Shown: piece by piece, positions 37,191-47,545 of the stretch | How positions within the stretch are numbered: the first letter of the stretch is position 1 | How the letters are laid out: every line of letters starts with the position of its first letter | Source: Polynucleobacter sp. MG-Unter2-18 | GTDB lineage: Bacteria > Pseudomonadota > Gammaproteobacteria > Burkholderiales > Burkholderiaceae | Assembly (NCBI RefSeq): GCF_018687675.1 | Contig: NZ_CP061302.1 | Location: 1,376,192-1,440,191 of the forward strand | Direction of reading: 5' to 3' | DNA: 64,000 nucleotides | Position numbers and translations under genes: made by a program | Notes under the pieces: generated by a model | The model's input: the letters and a program-made list of their open reading frames with translations, nothing else | Told to the model about the DNA's origin: nothing | Database searches by the model: none

Positions 37191-38633
37191 TTAGTTGGTG
37201 TGGGTGGTAATGAAGTTTTTAACTTGATTGACATCGGCATCGATATTTTCAACGCGCTGCGGCTTTGACTTGATGTCCTTGAATGCTGGCGGACATTCTG
37301 CTGGACGACCCAAAGCTAATTCAATAGTTTCTTCAAACTTAATGGGTAAAGCAGTTTCCAAAACAATCATTGGAATGCCTGCCTGCAGATGTTCGCGCGC
37401 AACCTTCACGCCATCCGCTGTATGCGTATCAATCATCACGCCATACTGCGCATCAACATTACGAATCGTTTCTAGACGATTCTCATGGGTACTGCGGCCA
37501 GATTGAAATCCATACCGCGCAAGGTCTTTAAAGACAGCATCTTTGGAAATATCAAAGCCACCTGCCTCATCCACCTGCTTAAACATGCCGGCAGTTGCCT
37601 TGCCATCCTTACCCATGAAATCAAATACAAAGCGCTCAAAGTTACTCGCCTTAGAAATATCCATAGAGGGGCTAGAGGTATGCAAAGTTTCAGCAGACTT
37701 ACGTGCACGGTAGACGCCAGTACGGAAAAACTCATCGAGAACATCATTCTCATTGGTAGCGGCAATTAAATGCGCAATTGGCAAACCCATCATGCGGGCA
37801 ATGTGACCAGCACAGATATTGCCAAAGTTACCTGAAGGCACAGTGAATGACACTTTTTCATCACTCGATTTTGTGGCCAATAAATAACCCTGGAAGTAAT
37901 ACACCACCTGAGCAACTACACGACCCCAGTTAATGGAGTTGACCGTACCAATTTGGTGATTCGCTTTGAAACTATGGTCGTTACTCACTGCCTTAACAAT
38001 ATCTTGGCAATCGTCAAATACACCAGAAACTGCTAAGTTAAAGATATTTGGATCTTGCAGTGAATACATTTGGGCAGACTGGAATGAGCTCATCTTACCG
38101 CGTGGTGAAAGCATAAATACTTTGACACCCTCTTTGCCACGCATTGCGTATTCAGCAGCACTTCCAGTATCCCCAGATGTCGCGCCCAAAATATTAAGCT
38201 TCTGACCATTCTTCTTTAGGGCGTATTCAAAGAGATTGCCGAGTAACTGCATCGCCATATCTTTAAATGCCAATGTGGGTCCGTTAGACAGGCTGAGCAA
38301 ACCAATACGTGTGCCCTGCTCTTCGCCCAACCAATGCAATGGCGTAATGTCTTTAGCATTGTCTTCAGGGCGGCCGTTACAGTAGACCTGCTCTGTATAG
38401 GTCTTACGCAATAGAGTACGCAGATCCACTTCAGGAATGTCGTCGCAATAAAGACTTAATACTTCATAAGCGAGATCGGCATAAGACATGCCACGCCAAG
38501 CATCTAACTGCGCTTTAGTGACTTGCGGATACACTGTCGGCAGATATAGGCCACCATCTGGCGCTAATCCGCCAAGCAGAATTTCTAAAAAGGATTGTTG
38601 TGGGCTATTGCCCCGGGTTGATTGGTAACGCAT
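37191..38633 (-). CDS. thrC: Threonine synthase
   Basis: The 480-residue PLP enzyme converts phosphohomoserine to threonine. The N-terminal R-Y-x-S-T-R-G start, the PLP Lys in L-A-F-K-D-M-A-M-Q and the A-T-S-G-D-T-G-S-A motif are present. It is the proteobacterial long form. It follows hom by 9 bases, as in many betaproteobacteria. Confidence 0.95.
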   Translation of the reverse strand: MRYQSTRGNSPQQSFLEILLGGLAPDGGLYLPTVYPQVTKAQLDAWRGMSYADLAYEVLSLYCDDIPEVDLRTLLRKTYTEQVYCNGRPEDNAKDITPLHWLGEEQGTRIGLLSLSNGPTLAFKDMAMQLLGNLFEYALKKNGQKLNILGATSGDTGSAAEYAMRGKEGVKVFMLSPRGKMSSFQSAQMYSLQDPNIFNLAVSGVFDDCQDIVKAVSNDHSFKANHQIGTVNSINWGRVVAQVVYYFQGYLLATKSSDEKVSFTVPSGNFGNICAGHIARMMGLPIAHLIAATNENDVLDEFFRTGVYRARKSAETLHTSSPSMDISKASNFERFVFDFMGKDGKATAGMFKQVDEAGGFDISKDAVFKDLARYGFQSGRSTHENRLETIRNVDAQYGVMIDTHTADGVKVAREHLQAGIPMIVLETALPIKFEETIELALGRPAECPPAFKDIKSKPQRVENIDADVNQVKNFITTHTN

Positions 38634-38642
38634 GTATTTGTA

Positions 38643-39953
38643 TTAGGACAGATTTTCTAAACGGATCTTCACTACTTCACCAGCAACAGTTTTCAGATTC
38701 TGAATTTCCTGAATTGCTGCGAGCATGTGCTTTTCTTTAGTCTCATGGGTGAGAGCAACTAAGTCGGTTTGACTTTCACCTTCGTCGGCCTCTTTTTGCA
38801 AGAGGGCATCAATGGAGATGCTATGAGCCGCCAAGATCTTGGTAATGTCAGCTAATACACCGGCTTGATCGGCTACGCGCAAGCGCAAGTAGTAGCTAGT
38901 AGTAATTTCGCCCATGGGCAATACGGTGATATCACGCACTGCATCAGGCTGGAAGGCCAGATAAGGAACACGGCTCCCAGGACTTGCGCCTAACAAACGA
39001 GTGATATCCACTAAGTCGGCAATCACAGCAGAAGCGGTCGGCTCTGAGCCCGCACCCTTACCGTAGTAAAGCGTTGTGCCAACAGCATCACCAAATACCT
39101 GAACGGCATTCATAGCGCCTTCAACGTTTGCAATCAGACGCTTAGTTGGAATCAATGTTGGGTGTACGCGCAACTCAACACCAGTAGCTGTCTTCTTCGC
39201 AATACCAAGTAACTTGATGCGATAACCTAACTGCTCAGCGTACTTAATATCGATGGCATCTAACTTGGTAATACCCTCAACGTGCGCTTTCTCAAATTGC
39301 ATTGGAATGCCAAATGCAATTGCACTCATGATGGTGGCCTTATGAGCGGCATCTACACCCTCGATATCAAATGTAGGATCTGCCTCTGCATAGCCCAAAC
39401 GCTGAGCCTCTTTCAAGACGGTCGCAAAGTCTAAGCCTTTATCGCGCATCTCAGAAAGAATGAAATTGGTTGTACCGTTGATGATGCCGGCGATCCACTC
39501 AATACGATTCGCAGTTAAACCTTCACGAAGTGCTTTGATGATTGGAATACCACCAGCAACAGCCGCTTCAAACGCAACCATCACGCCCTTTTCGTGGGCG
39601 GCTTTAAAAATCTCGTTACCATGAACTGCGATCAAAGCCTTATTCGCCGTGACCACATGCTTACCAGCAGCAATGGCCTCAAGCACTAAATCTTTAGCAA
39701 TGCCATAACCACCAATCAACTCAACAACGATATCGATTTCAGGATTGTTAATCACAGCACGCGCATCGCTCACCACTTGAGCACGATCTTTTACCAACTC
39801 TTTAGCGCGCTCTACATTGAGGTCGGCAACGGTGTTGATACGAATGCCACGACCAGCACGACGGGTAATTTCATCCTGGTTGCGTTCGAGAACAGTAAAT
39901 ACACCACCACCTACAGTGCCAATACCTAATAGACCTACTTGAATCGGTTTCAT
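38643..39953 (-). CDS. hom: Homoserine dehydrogenase
   Basis: The 436-residue enzyme reduces aspartate semialdehyde to homoserine. It has the NAD(P) motif G-I-G-T-V-G-G-G-V, the catalytic region G-I-I-N-G-T-T-N-F-I and E-A-D-P-T-F-D-I-E-G, and a C-terminal ACT domain (about 350-430) for feedback control, as in monofunctional forms. Its start overlaps the preceding aminotransferase stop (ATGA). Confidence 0.95.
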   Translation of the reverse strand: MKPIQVGLLGIGTVGGGVFTVLERNQDEITRRAGRGIRINTVADLNVERAKELVKDRAQVVSDARAVINNPEIDIVVELIGGYGIAKDLVLEAIAAGKHVVTANKALIAVHGNEIFKAAHEKGVMVAFEAAVAGGIPIIKALREGLTANRIEWIAGIINGTTNFILSEMRDKGLDFATVLKEAQRLGYAEADPTFDIEGVDAAHKATIMSAIAFGIPMQFEKAHVEGITKLDAIDIKYAEQLGYRIKLLGIAKKTATGVELRVHPTLIPTKRLIANVEGAMNAVQVFGDAVGTTLYYGKGAGSEPTASAVIADLVDITRLLGASPGSRVPYLAFQPDAVRDITVLPMGEITTSYYLRLRVADQAGVLADITKILAAHSISIDALLQKEADEGESQTDLVALTHETKEKHMLAAIQEIQNLKTVAGEVVKIRLENLS

Positions 39954-41218
39954 GATGCCTTTGTTGCTGTTGAATTAGTCGAATTAGTTACCTTGCGACT
40001 ATGTTTTTGACGATAACGCTCTAGGAAACGTGCCAGACGGCCAATAGCCTCTTTCAGCACATCCTCATGAGGTAAGAACACTACGCGGAAGTGGTCTGAC
40101 TTAACCCAATTAAAACCCGAGCCTTGTACCAGTAATACTTTTTCTTCCTTAAGAAAATCAGCTACAAATTGCTGGTCATCTTCAATTGGATACATCTCAG
40201 AATCAAGTTTTGGAAATAAATACAAAGCAGACTTTGGTTTCACGCAAGTCACACCCGGAATTTCGGTGATGAGCTTCCATGCGAGATCGCGCTGTTTAGC
40301 CAAGCGACCGCCTTCAGCAACTAAGTCATTAATGCTTTGATAGCCGCCCAAAGCTGTCTGAATAGCGTACTGCCCCGGCACGTTAGCGCATAGGCGCATT
40401 GAGGACAACATATTGAGACCCTCGATGTAATCTCGGATCATCTCTTTATCTCCAGAAACTACCATCCAGCCAGCGCGGTAGCCGCAAGAGCGATAGTTTT
40501 TGGATAAACCATTAAAAGTGATCGTAACTACATCCGTGGATAAGGATGCTAAAGAGACATGTTTCTCTTTGTCGTACAGCATCTTGTCGTAGATCTCGTC
40601 AGCAAACAGAATCAAACCATGTTCACGTGCGATTGAGCATAGCTCAGTCAATACTTCTTTTGAATAGATTGCACCAGTTGGATTGTTGGGGTTAATCACC
40701 ACAATTGCCTTGGTACGCGGTGTAATTTTTTTGCGCAAATCTGCTAAGTCAGGAGCCCACTCTTTGGACTCATCACACAAGTAATGCACTGGGGTGCCGC
40801 CAGATAGACTCACCGCAGCCGTCCATAAAGGGTAATCTGGGGCTGGCACCAATACCTCATCACCGTTGTTGAGCAATGCATTCATTGCGAGAACGATTAA
40901 TTCAGAAACCCCATTACCGGTATAGATGTCATCCAAAGTAACGCCTTGAATGCCTTTTTCCTGGCAATATTGCATGATCGCTTTACGAGCCGCGAAAATT
41001 CCCTTGGAATCAGAGTACGCTGAGGCATTACCCAAATTACGGATCATGTCCAACTGAATCTCTTCTGGAGGGTCAAAACCAAAAACACCCACATTACCGA
41101 TGTTCAGTTTGATGATTTTGTGACCCTCTTCCTCCATGCGCTGCGCGAGTTCTAGCACGGGCCCACGAATGTCATAACAGACGTGATTGAGTTTTGCGGA
41201 CTTTAGGATCGGTTTCAC
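39950..41218 (-). CDS. Class I PLP aminotransferase, alanine transaminase-like
   Basis: The 422-residue protein has N-P-N-N-P-T-G-A (about 176-183), the PLP Lys in N-G-L-S-K-N-Y-R and the C-terminal F-R-V-V-F-L-P. It resembles the AlaA/AlaC group that precedes hom in betaproteobacteria; it may supply alanine or a related amino acid. The start is a GTG at 41218. It overlaps hom by 4 bases, so aminotransferase, hom and thrC form one operon. Confidence 0.87.
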   Translation of the reverse strand: MKPILKSAKLNHVCYDIRGPVLELAQRMEEEGHKIIKLNIGNVGVFGFDPPEEIQLDMIRNLGNASAYSDSKGIFAARKAIMQYCQEKGIQGVTLDDIYTGNGVSELIVLAMNALLNNGDEVLVPAPDYPLWTAAVSLSGGTPVHYLCDESKEWAPDLADLRKKITPRTKAIVVINPNNPTGAIYSKEVLTELCSIAREHGLILFADEIYDKMLYDKEKHVSLASLSTDVVTITFNGLSKNYRSCGYRAGWMVVSGDKEMIRDYIEGLNMLSSMRLCANVPGQYAIQTALGGYQSINDLVAEGGRLAKQRDLAWKLITEIPGVTCVKPKSALYLFPKLDSEMYPIEDDQQFVADFLKEEKVLLVQGSGFNWVKSDHFRVVFLPHEDVLKEAIGRLARFLERYRQKHSRKVTNSTNSTATKAS

Positions 41219-41297
41219 AATAAATTAAAGGGTAAGTTCTTGAAATCTAGGAAAAAACAGCTGGCTATAATCAACACAATTATGACAGAGAGTCCAT

Positions 41298-41675
41298 GTG
41301 AAGCTTCAATCTGACCCCCACTCCGGAGCCAATACGATCACCGGTTACGGTGATGGCTACATCGAGATCAATAAGATCCCCTACAGTCATGCCGTTTTAC
41401 TGAGTTCTGACGGTGAAATCTTGGAATGGGCCGTAAAGTCCTTTGAAGAGCTTAGTTCAGCAGATTTTGCTCAAATGGCTTCCCTGAAGCCTGAATTAAT
41501 CATTATTGGCACCGGTAAACGCCAACGCTTCCCAAGGCCTGAGCTTTTAAAAACGCTCATTGAGGCTAAGCTGGGCTTTGAGGTCATGGATTCTCAGGCT
41601 GCTTGTCGCACCTACAACATTCTTGTCGGCGAAGGCCGTCAAGTCCTCCTCGCCCTTATTGTGGAAGCCGTCTAA
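41298..41675 (+). CDS. Mth938-like/DUF498 domain protein
   Basis: The 125-residue protein has the Mth938 fold motifs I-T-G-Y-G-D-G-Y-I, P-E-L-I-I-I-G-T-G-K-R-Q-R-F-P and D-S-Q-A-A-C-R-T-Y-N. Relatives include NDUFAF3, a complex I assembly factor in mitochondria; the bacterial role is unknown. The start is GTG at 41298. Its stop overlaps the arnT start (TAATG), so it is translated with the L-Ara4N operon. Confidence 0.85.
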   Translation: MKLQSDPHSGANTITGYGDGYIEINKIPYSHAVLLSSDGEILEWAVKSFEELSSADFAQMASLKPELIIIGTGKRQRFPRPELLKTLIEAKLGFEVMDSQAACRTYNILVGEGRQVLLALIVEAV

Positions 41676-43369
41676 TGCAGTTTGGCCAAATTCGGCAGTC
41701 AAGCACCCTCAACCCAGTAACTATTTTGATTCTGGTTTTGATCTATGCCTTACTGTGGTTTGGCACCTTAAATTACCGTCACCTCATTCCGTCGGATGAA
41801 GGGCGTTATGCCGAGATTGCTCGTGAGATGCTTGTCACTGGAGATTGGGTTACTCCTCGCTATAACGGTTACAAGTATTTTGAAAAACCCCCTTTACAAA
41901 TTTGGGCTACCGCTACAGCCTTTAATCTTTTTGGTATTGGTGATTGGCAAGCGCGCTTATGGACTGCGCTCACTGGATTTCTGACAATTGTGTTTATTGG
42001 ATTTACTGGCGCTCGCATCTACAGCGCACGAGCAGGCTGGTTAGCTGCAATCGCCTTAGCCTCAAGCCCAATGTGGGTGATTGGTGGGCATATCAATTCA
42101 CTTGATATGGGATTGTCAGCATTTTTAGTTGCTGCGCTTTGCAGTCTTTTGTTAGCGCAAACCTCTCGGAACTCGAGCGACACCAGAAACTGGATGCTAG
42201 CGTGCTGGGCCTTCATGGCATTAGCAACCCTATCCAAAGGTGTTATTGGGATCGCCATCCCTGGCATGGTGTTTATTGTTTATTCGATTACCGCTTGGGA
42301 CTGGAAGATCTGGAAGCGACTTCACATCATTAAAGGCACGATTTTATTTTTAGCGATTACCGCACCTTGGTTTGTTCTGGTAGCCCAACGCAATCCAGAG
42401 TTTCTGGAGTTCTTTTTTATTCATGAACACCTGCAACGTTTTACACAAAAAGCCCATAGTAGGACGGGTCCGATTTATTACTTCATTCCACTACTGCTAC
42501 TCGGCTTTCTGCCATGGATTGCGAAAACTCCTCAAGCCCTTGTTCAGGCTTGGCGGGAGCGTAATCGAGAATTTTCCAGCGGCTGGTTGCTCACCTGCTG
42601 GTTTGCCGTGATCATGGGATTCTTTAGTGTCTCTCAATCAAAATTGCCCGGCTACATCATCCCAGTCTTTCCAGCGCTGGCAATGCTTGTTGGTCATAGC
42701 CTAGATCGTAATCTGGGCCCTGGTAATGCACTGGGATTATCTTGGAGATTACAAGCACTCTTCTTTGCAATCTTAGGTGGCATTGGATTTTTCTTTTTAG
42801 GCGAAGTTGGTAAACAAGCAAGGCCGGATGAAATTGAGTCCTATGCACAATACATTTACTGGATAGTTGCTGCGTTGATTACCTTAATTGTATTTAGCCT
42901 CCTTACAGTCATGCAAAGTAAGCGCAATGGTTTGGGCAGCATTACCAGTTTTGCTTGCGGATTTTTTCTCTGCGCGATCATCGCCGGAACGGGTCATGAA
43001 ACTCTGGGTCGCGCCGTATCAGGCATTGATTTAGTTGAGAGAGTCAAATCAAGTATTCCAGAGAAAGTGAATTTTTATTCCATCAGAATTCTAGATCACA
43101 CAGTACCGTTTTATCTTGGTAGAACCATGATCATGGTGGAGTCCCCAGATGAGCTTGAGTTTGGCGTGAAGCAAGAGCCTGAGTTGTGGATCTCTACCTT
43201 TGCTGCTTTTATCGAACGCTGGAAAGAAGATCAAACCGCTTATGCCTTGATGGTTCCGGAACAGTATATTGAGCTGCAGAAACTGAATGTACCAATGCAA
43301 GAGGTGGGCAGAGATTCTCGGCGCGTTATTGTTAAACACCCGGATTCACAAAGCAACTCCACAAAATAA
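41675..43369 (+). CDS. arnT: ArnT-type glycosyltransferase (L-Ara4N transferase to lipid A)
   Basis: The 564-residue GT-C membrane protein has about twelve helices and the family's first periplasmic loop with D-E-G-R-Y-A-E-I-A-R-E-M (about 45-56) and W-V-T-P-R-Y-N-G. It moves 4-amino-4-deoxy-L-arabinose from undecaprenyl phosphate onto lipid A, giving resistance to polymyxins. The start at 41675 overlaps the previous stop; the longer frame to 41603 lies in the Mth938 gene. The other arn genes follow. Confidence 0.9.
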   Translation: MQFGQIRQSSTLNPVTILILVLIYALLWFGTLNYRHLIPSDEGRYAEIAREMLVTGDWVTPRYNGYKYFEKPPLQIWATATAFNLFGIGDWQARLWTALTGFLTIVFIGFTGARIYSARAGWLAAIALASSPMWVIGGHINSLDMGLSAFLVAALCSLLLAQTSRNSSDTRNWMLACWAFMALATLSKGVIGIAIPGMVFIVYSITAWDWKIWKRLHIIKGTILFLAITAPWFVLVAQRNPEFLEFFFIHEHLQRFTQKAHSRTGPIYYFIPLLLLGFLPWIAKTPQALVQAWRERNREFSSGWLLTCWFAVIMGFFSVSQSKLPGYIIPVFPALAMLVGHSLDRNLGPGNALGLSWRLQALFFAILGGIGFFFLGEVGKQARPDEIESYAQYIYWIVAALITLIVFSLLTVMQSKRNGLGSITSFACGFFLCAIIAGTGHETLGRAVSGIDLVERVKSSIPEKVNFYSIRILDHTVPFYLGRTMIMVESPDELEFGVKQEPELWISTFAAFIERWKEDQTAYALMVPEQYIELQKLNVPMQEVGRDSRRVIVKHPDSQSNSTK

Positions 43370-43385
43370 GTTTTTAAGGTTCGCC

Positions 43386-44558
43386 ATGTCAACTACTGAA
43401 AACACTCTTCCCTTTATTCCTTTTACGCGCCCACACTTTAATCAAGAAACAATTGATGCGGTTACCGAGGTTTTGCGTTCCGGTTGGGTTACATCAGGTC
43501 CGAAGCTAGCTGAATTCGAGTCCACCTTAAGTGACTATTTCGGTGGTCGCCCTGTACGTTGCTTTGCCAACGGCACAGCCACCATGAAAATCGCTCTCCA
43601 AGTTGCTGGCATTGGGTCTGGGGATGAAGTCATCACTACTCCCGTTTCTTGGGTGGCCACTTCGAATGTGATTCTGAGTGTGGGTGCAACACCTGTATTT
43701 GTAGATATTGACCCCGTTACACGCAACATTGATTTAAACCAAATAGCTGCAGCCATTACACCAAAGACACGCGCCATCATGCCCGTCTATTTGGCTGGAT
43801 TACCAGTCAATATGGATCAACTTTATGACTTGGCCAAGCAATACAAGTTGCGTGTAATTGAAGATGCGGCGCAAGCGTTTGGGTCGCAGTGGAGAGGTCA
43901 AAAGATTGGCGGCATTGGTGATCTCGTGAGCTTTAGTTTTCAGGCAAATAAAAACTTATCCACTGTTGAAGGCGGTTGTCTTATTCTGAACAATGCTGAT
44001 GAAGCAAGACTTGCAGAGAAGTTTCGTCTTCAAGGTCTTACACGCCAAGGTATGGATGGCATGGATGTTGATGTACTTGGTGGCAAAGATAATTTGACTG
44101 ATGTGAATGCAGTAATCGGTCTTCATCAACTAAAGCAGTTGCCAGCATTTCAAGTGCGCAGAACTGCCTTGGCCAGAATGTACTTTGATGCGATTCGAAG
44201 TGAAATAACGTCTGCTGGCTTAGACGCCCTTCATCTAGAACTGCCTGTGGAAAACTTCACCGACAGTAACTGGCATATGTTTCAAGTTCTACTCCCGCTG
44301 GAGCAATTGAATGTGGATCGCGCGCAGGTGATGTCTGAACTCAAGGATCTGGGCATTGGTACTGGTGTTCACTACCCTTTAATTACTGGATTTACGCTTT
44401 ACCAAAAGCTAGGCTATCAAACCGAGGCTACTCCAGTAGCAAAGCGTATTGGTCGCTCTATTTTGACCCTCCCCCTTTTTCCAGGCATGGCTGATGAAGA
44501 TATTGGCCGTATAGCCAAGGGTTTGACTGGAATCCTGAAGAAACATCGTAAAAACTAG
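43386..44558 (+). CDS. arnB: UDP-Ara4O aminotransferase ArnB
   Basis: The 390-residue DegT/DnrJ/EryC1/StrS-type aminotransferase starts at the ATG at 43386. I-P-F-T-R-P, S-G-W-V-T-S-G-P, T-P-V-S-W-V-A-T-S-N and the E-D-A-A-Q-A-F-G motif are seen, with the PLP Lys in Q-A-N-K-N-L-S-T-V-E-G-G. It makes UDP-L-Ara4N from UDP-4-keto-pentose. Position between arnT and arnC supports the name. Confidence 0.9.
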   Translation: MSTTENTLPFIPFTRPHFNQETIDAVTEVLRSGWVTSGPKLAEFESTLSDYFGGRPVRCFANGTATMKIALQVAGIGSGDEVITTPVSWVATSNVILSVGATPVFVDIDPVTRNIDLNQIAAAITPKTRAIMPVYLAGLPVNMDQLYDLAKQYKLRVIEDAAQAFGSQWRGQKIGGIGDLVSFSFQANKNLSTVEGGCLILNNADEARLAEKFRLQGLTRQGMDGMDVDVLGGKDNLTDVNAVIGLHQLKQLPAFQVRRTALARMYFDAIRSEITSAGLDALHLELPVENFTDSNWHMFQVLLPLEQLNVDRAQVMSELKDLGIGTGVHYPLITGFTLYQKLGYQTEATPVAKRIGRSILTLPLFPGMADEDIGRIAKGLTGILKKHRKN

Positions 44559-44589
44559 GGCCGAGAGCGGAATCAGGCAAAATTGCACA

Positions 44590-45561
44590 ATGACTGCAAA
44601 TTTAGCTACCCAAGCCTGCAATCCCATACTCAGCGTTGTTATCCCCGTTTATAACGAGGAAGATGGCCTTCAAGCCCTGTTTGATCGTCTATATCCTGCG
44701 CTCGATGTCATGGCCAGTAAGCGCAACATTGCTTATGAAGTCATGTTTGTGAATGATGGCAGCAAAGATCGTTCGGCTGGCATTCTAGCTAAGCAAGTTG
44801 AATTACGTCCTGACGTTACGCGTGCGGTGTTATTTCATAGTAACTTTGGTCAGCATATGGCGATCATGGCTGGCTTTGAATACTCCCGCGGCGAATACAT
44901 CATCACCCTTGATGCTGACTTGCAGAACCCTCCTGAAGAAATCGATGCCCTAGTAAATGAATTACTTCAAGGTCATGACTATGTTGGCACTATTCGTGCC
45001 GATCGTCGCGATAGCTTCTTCAGAAAATTTGCTTCACGCGCAATGAATCATTTACGCGAGAAAATCACTCGCATCACAATGACTGACCAAGGCTGCATGC
45101 TACGTGGCTATAGCCGTCGTATTGTTGATCTCGTTCGTCAGTGCGATGAGAGTAATACTTTTATTCCGGCACTGGCTTATACCTTTGCATCCAATCCAAC
45201 TGAAATTACCGTCAAACATGAAGAGCGTTTTGCCGGTGAGTCCAAATACAGCCTCTATCAACTCATTCGCCTGAACTTTGATTTAGTGACCGGCTTTTCC
45301 GTAATGCCTTTGCAGATTTTCTCGATTCTGGGCATGTTGCTGGCAATGGCTGCGGGCAGTCTGTTTATTTACCTCCTTATTCGCCGCTTTGTACTCGGTG
45401 CCGAGGTTGAAGGGGTGTTCACCCTCTTTGCTCTTACCTTCTTCCTAATTGGCGTGATGCTCTTTGGTCTTGGTTTACTCGGTGAGTATATTGGCCGCAT
45501 TTACCAACAAGTTCGCGAGCGTCCACGCTATGTTGTGCAAACTGTTTTAGAGAAAAAATAA
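44590..45561 (+). CDS. arnC: Undecaprenyl-phosphate L-Ara4FN transferase ArnC
   Basis: The 323-residue GT2 enzyme has V-V-I-P-V-Y-N-E-E near residue 17, D-A-D-L-Q-N-P-P-E-E near 113 and two C-terminal membrane helices (about 235-305). It places formylated Ara4N on undecaprenyl phosphate at the inner leaflet. It is followed directly by the formyltransferase gene. Confidence 0.9.
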   Translation: MTANLATQACNPILSVVIPVYNEEDGLQALFDRLYPALDVMASKRNIAYEVMFVNDGSKDRSAGILAKQVELRPDVTRAVLFHSNFGQHMAIMAGFEYSRGEYIITLDADLQNPPEEIDALVNELLQGHDYVGTIRADRRDSFFRKFASRAMNHLREKITRITMTDQGCMLRGYSRRIVDLVRQCDESNTFIPALAYTFASNPTEITVKHEERFAGESKYSLYQLIRLNFDLVTGFSVMPLQIFSILGMLLAMAAGSLFIYLLIRRFVLGAEVEGVFTLFALTFFLIGVMLFGLGLLGEYIGRIYQQVRERPRYVVQTVLEKK

Positions 45562-46431
45562 TTGCACGCAGTCGTCTTTGCTTATCATGATGTTGGCGTT
45601 AACTGCCTCAAGGCATTGCTAGATGCCGGTATTCAGATTGATTTAGTAGTTACCCATCAAGACGATCCCAATGAGAATGTCTGGTTTGGGAGCGTTGCAA
45701 AACTGTGTGAAGATCAAAAGATTCCTTACATCACACCAGACGCCAATCAGTTGATGGATCTCGTACCGCAGCTTCAAAAGCTAGCACCTGATTATCTTTT
45801 CTCCTTCTACTATCGCCACATGATTCCAGCAGAACTCTTGGCCTGCGCCAGGATTGGGGCCTTAAATATGCACGGCTCACTGCTACCAAAGTTCCGTGGA
45901 CGGGCACCCGTTAATTGGGCCATTTTGCAGGGTGCAACAGAAACTGGTGCCACATTGCACATGATGGAAGTCAAACCGGATGCGGGTGACATTGTGGGAC
46001 AGTCAACAGTCTCGATTGGGCCCAACGAGACTGCTACCGACGTCTTTGGCAAGGTCAGCCAGGCAGCTGTCACGGTGATTAACCTGGTCCTACCGGAACT
46101 TATTCAAGGTCACATCCCCAGAAAACCCAATAACCTAGCTCAAGGAAGCTATTTTGGGGGTCGCAAGCCTGCAGATGGGCAAATTCTGTGGCATCAAACG
46201 GCCCAACAAGTTCATAACCTCGTGAGAGCCGTTGCACCCCCTTATCCCGGTGCTTTTACAGACTGGCAAGGTCAACGCAGGATCGTGGCTCGCACCAGCC
46301 TAGAAGGTCCATTTCCGAAGCAGCTAGATCTTCAGGTTCCCGGTATCCAAGTGGTTGATAATCAGGTATTCGGCATTTGTGGGGACCAAAAGGCAGTTTC
46401 GATATTGGACTGGTTTCCAGCAAATAGCTAA
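45562..46431 (+). CDS. arnA: UDP-L-Ara4N formyltransferase (ArnA N-terminal activity), separate protein
   Basis: The 289-residue protein matches only the formyltransferase half of ArnA: V-V-F-A-Y-H-D-V-G at the start, the catalytic N-M-H-G-S-L-L-P (about 94-101) and the Asp in K-P-D-A-G-D. It formylates UDP-Ara4N with formyl-tetrahydrofolate. In E. coli this domain is fused to the oxidative decarboxylase; here that part is a separate gene 45 bases downstream. The start is a TTG placed directly after the arnC stop, which suggests coupling and a low starting rate. Confidence 0.88.
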   Translation: MHAVVFAYHDVGVNCLKALLDAGIQIDLVVTHQDDPNENVWFGSVAKLCEDQKIPYITPDANQLMDLVPQLQKLAPDYLFSFYYRHMIPAELLACARIGALNMHGSLLPKFRGRAPVNWAILQGATETGATLHMMEVKPDAGDIVGQSTVSIGPNETATDVFGKVSQAAVTVINLVLPELIQGHIPRKPNNLAQGSYFGGRKPADGQILWHQTAQQVHNLVRAVAPPYPGAFTDWQGQRRIVARTSLEGPFPKQLDLQVPGIQVVDNQVFGICGDQKAVSILDWFPANS

Positions 46432-46476
46432 TAAATTACAAGCAGCACTCTTTAGATTAAAAACGAGGCAGTAAAG

Positions 46477-47523
46477 ATGAAAAAAGTACTCATTCTTGGC
46501 GTAAATGGCTTTATTGGCCATCACCTTTCAAAGCGCATCCTGGAGACAACCGATTGGCATGTCTACGGCATGGATATGCAAAACGATCGTCTTGGTGATT
46601 TAGTAAGCCATCCTCGCATGCACTTTTTTGAAGGTGATATCACCATCAATAAAGAATGGGTTGAATATCACATCCGTAAATGCGACGTCATCCTGCCCTT
46701 AGTAGCCATTGCAACACCTGCAACTTATGTACAGCAACCATTGAAAGTATTTGAGCTCGACTTCGAAGCCAATTTACCAATCGTGCGCTCAGCAGTGAAA
46801 TACAAAAAGCATTTGGTCTTCCCATCCACATCTGAAGTCTATGGTATGTGCGAAGACAGTGAGTTTGATCCCGCTAAATCCAATATGGTTTATGGCCCAA
46901 TCAATAAGCCACGCTGGATTTATGCGTGCTCTAAGCAATTGATGGATCGTGTAATCTGGGGTTACGGTATGGAAGGTTTGCGTTTCACTCTCTTTCGCCC
47001 ATTTAACTGGATTGGCCCTGGACTAGATAGTATTTACACACCCAAAGAGGGCTCTTCCCGTGTCGTTACTCAGTTCTTAGGTCATATCGTTCGCGGTGAA
47101 CCCATCAACGTGGTTGATGGTGGTGCGCAAAAACGTGCCTTTACTTATGTTGATGATGGTATCGACGCCTTAATGCGCATCATCGATAACAAAGATGGTG
47201 TTGCTGATGGCAAAATCTACAACATCGGCAATCCAAAAAACAATCACTCTATCCGTGAACTCGCCAATCAGATGCTCGATATCGCTCGAAGTATTCCTGA
47301 GTACGCGAAGACGGCAAATGAAGTGAAGATAGTGGAAACCACCTCCGGTGCTTACTACGGCGAAGGCTATCAGGATGTTCAGAATCGCGTTCCCGCAATT
47401 GACAATACGATGACTGAATTGGGTTGGAAGCCGACGATCAATATGAGCGATGCGCTGAAGAATATTTTTGAAGCCTACCGCCATGACGTAGAAAATGCAC
47501 GTCATTTAGTTGATAAAGAATAA
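46477..47523 (+). CDS. UDP-glucuronate 4-oxidative decarboxylase (ArnA C-terminal activity), separate protein
   Basis: The 348-residue SDR enzyme has the NAD motif G-V-N-G-F-I-G-H-H near residue 8 and the S-x-E-V-Y-G and Y-A-C-S-K-Q-L motifs (Y152, K156-like pair), as in the decarboxylase half of ArnA. It turns UDP-glucuronic acid into the 4-keto-pentose that ArnB aminates. Separate in this operon, unlike the fused E. coli enzyme. Confidence 0.88.
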   Translation: MKKVLILGVNGFIGHHLSKRILETTDWHVYGMDMQNDRLGDLVSHPRMHFFEGDITINKEWVEYHIRKCDVILPLVAIATPATYVQQPLKVFELDFEANLPIVRSAVKYKKHLVFPSTSEVYGMCEDSEFDPAKSNMVYGPINKPRWIYACSKQLMDRVIWGYGMEGLRFTLFRPFNWIGPGLDSIYTPKEGSSRVVTQFLGHIVRGEPINVVDGGAQKRAFTYVDDGIDALMRIIDNKDGVADGKIYNIGNPKNNHSIRELANQMLDIARSIPEYAKTANEVKIVETTSGAYYGEGYQDVQNRVPAIDNTMTELGWKPTINMSDALKNIFEAYRHDVENARHLVDKE

Positions 47524-47545
47524 GTAAAAGTATATTTAAGGCTTC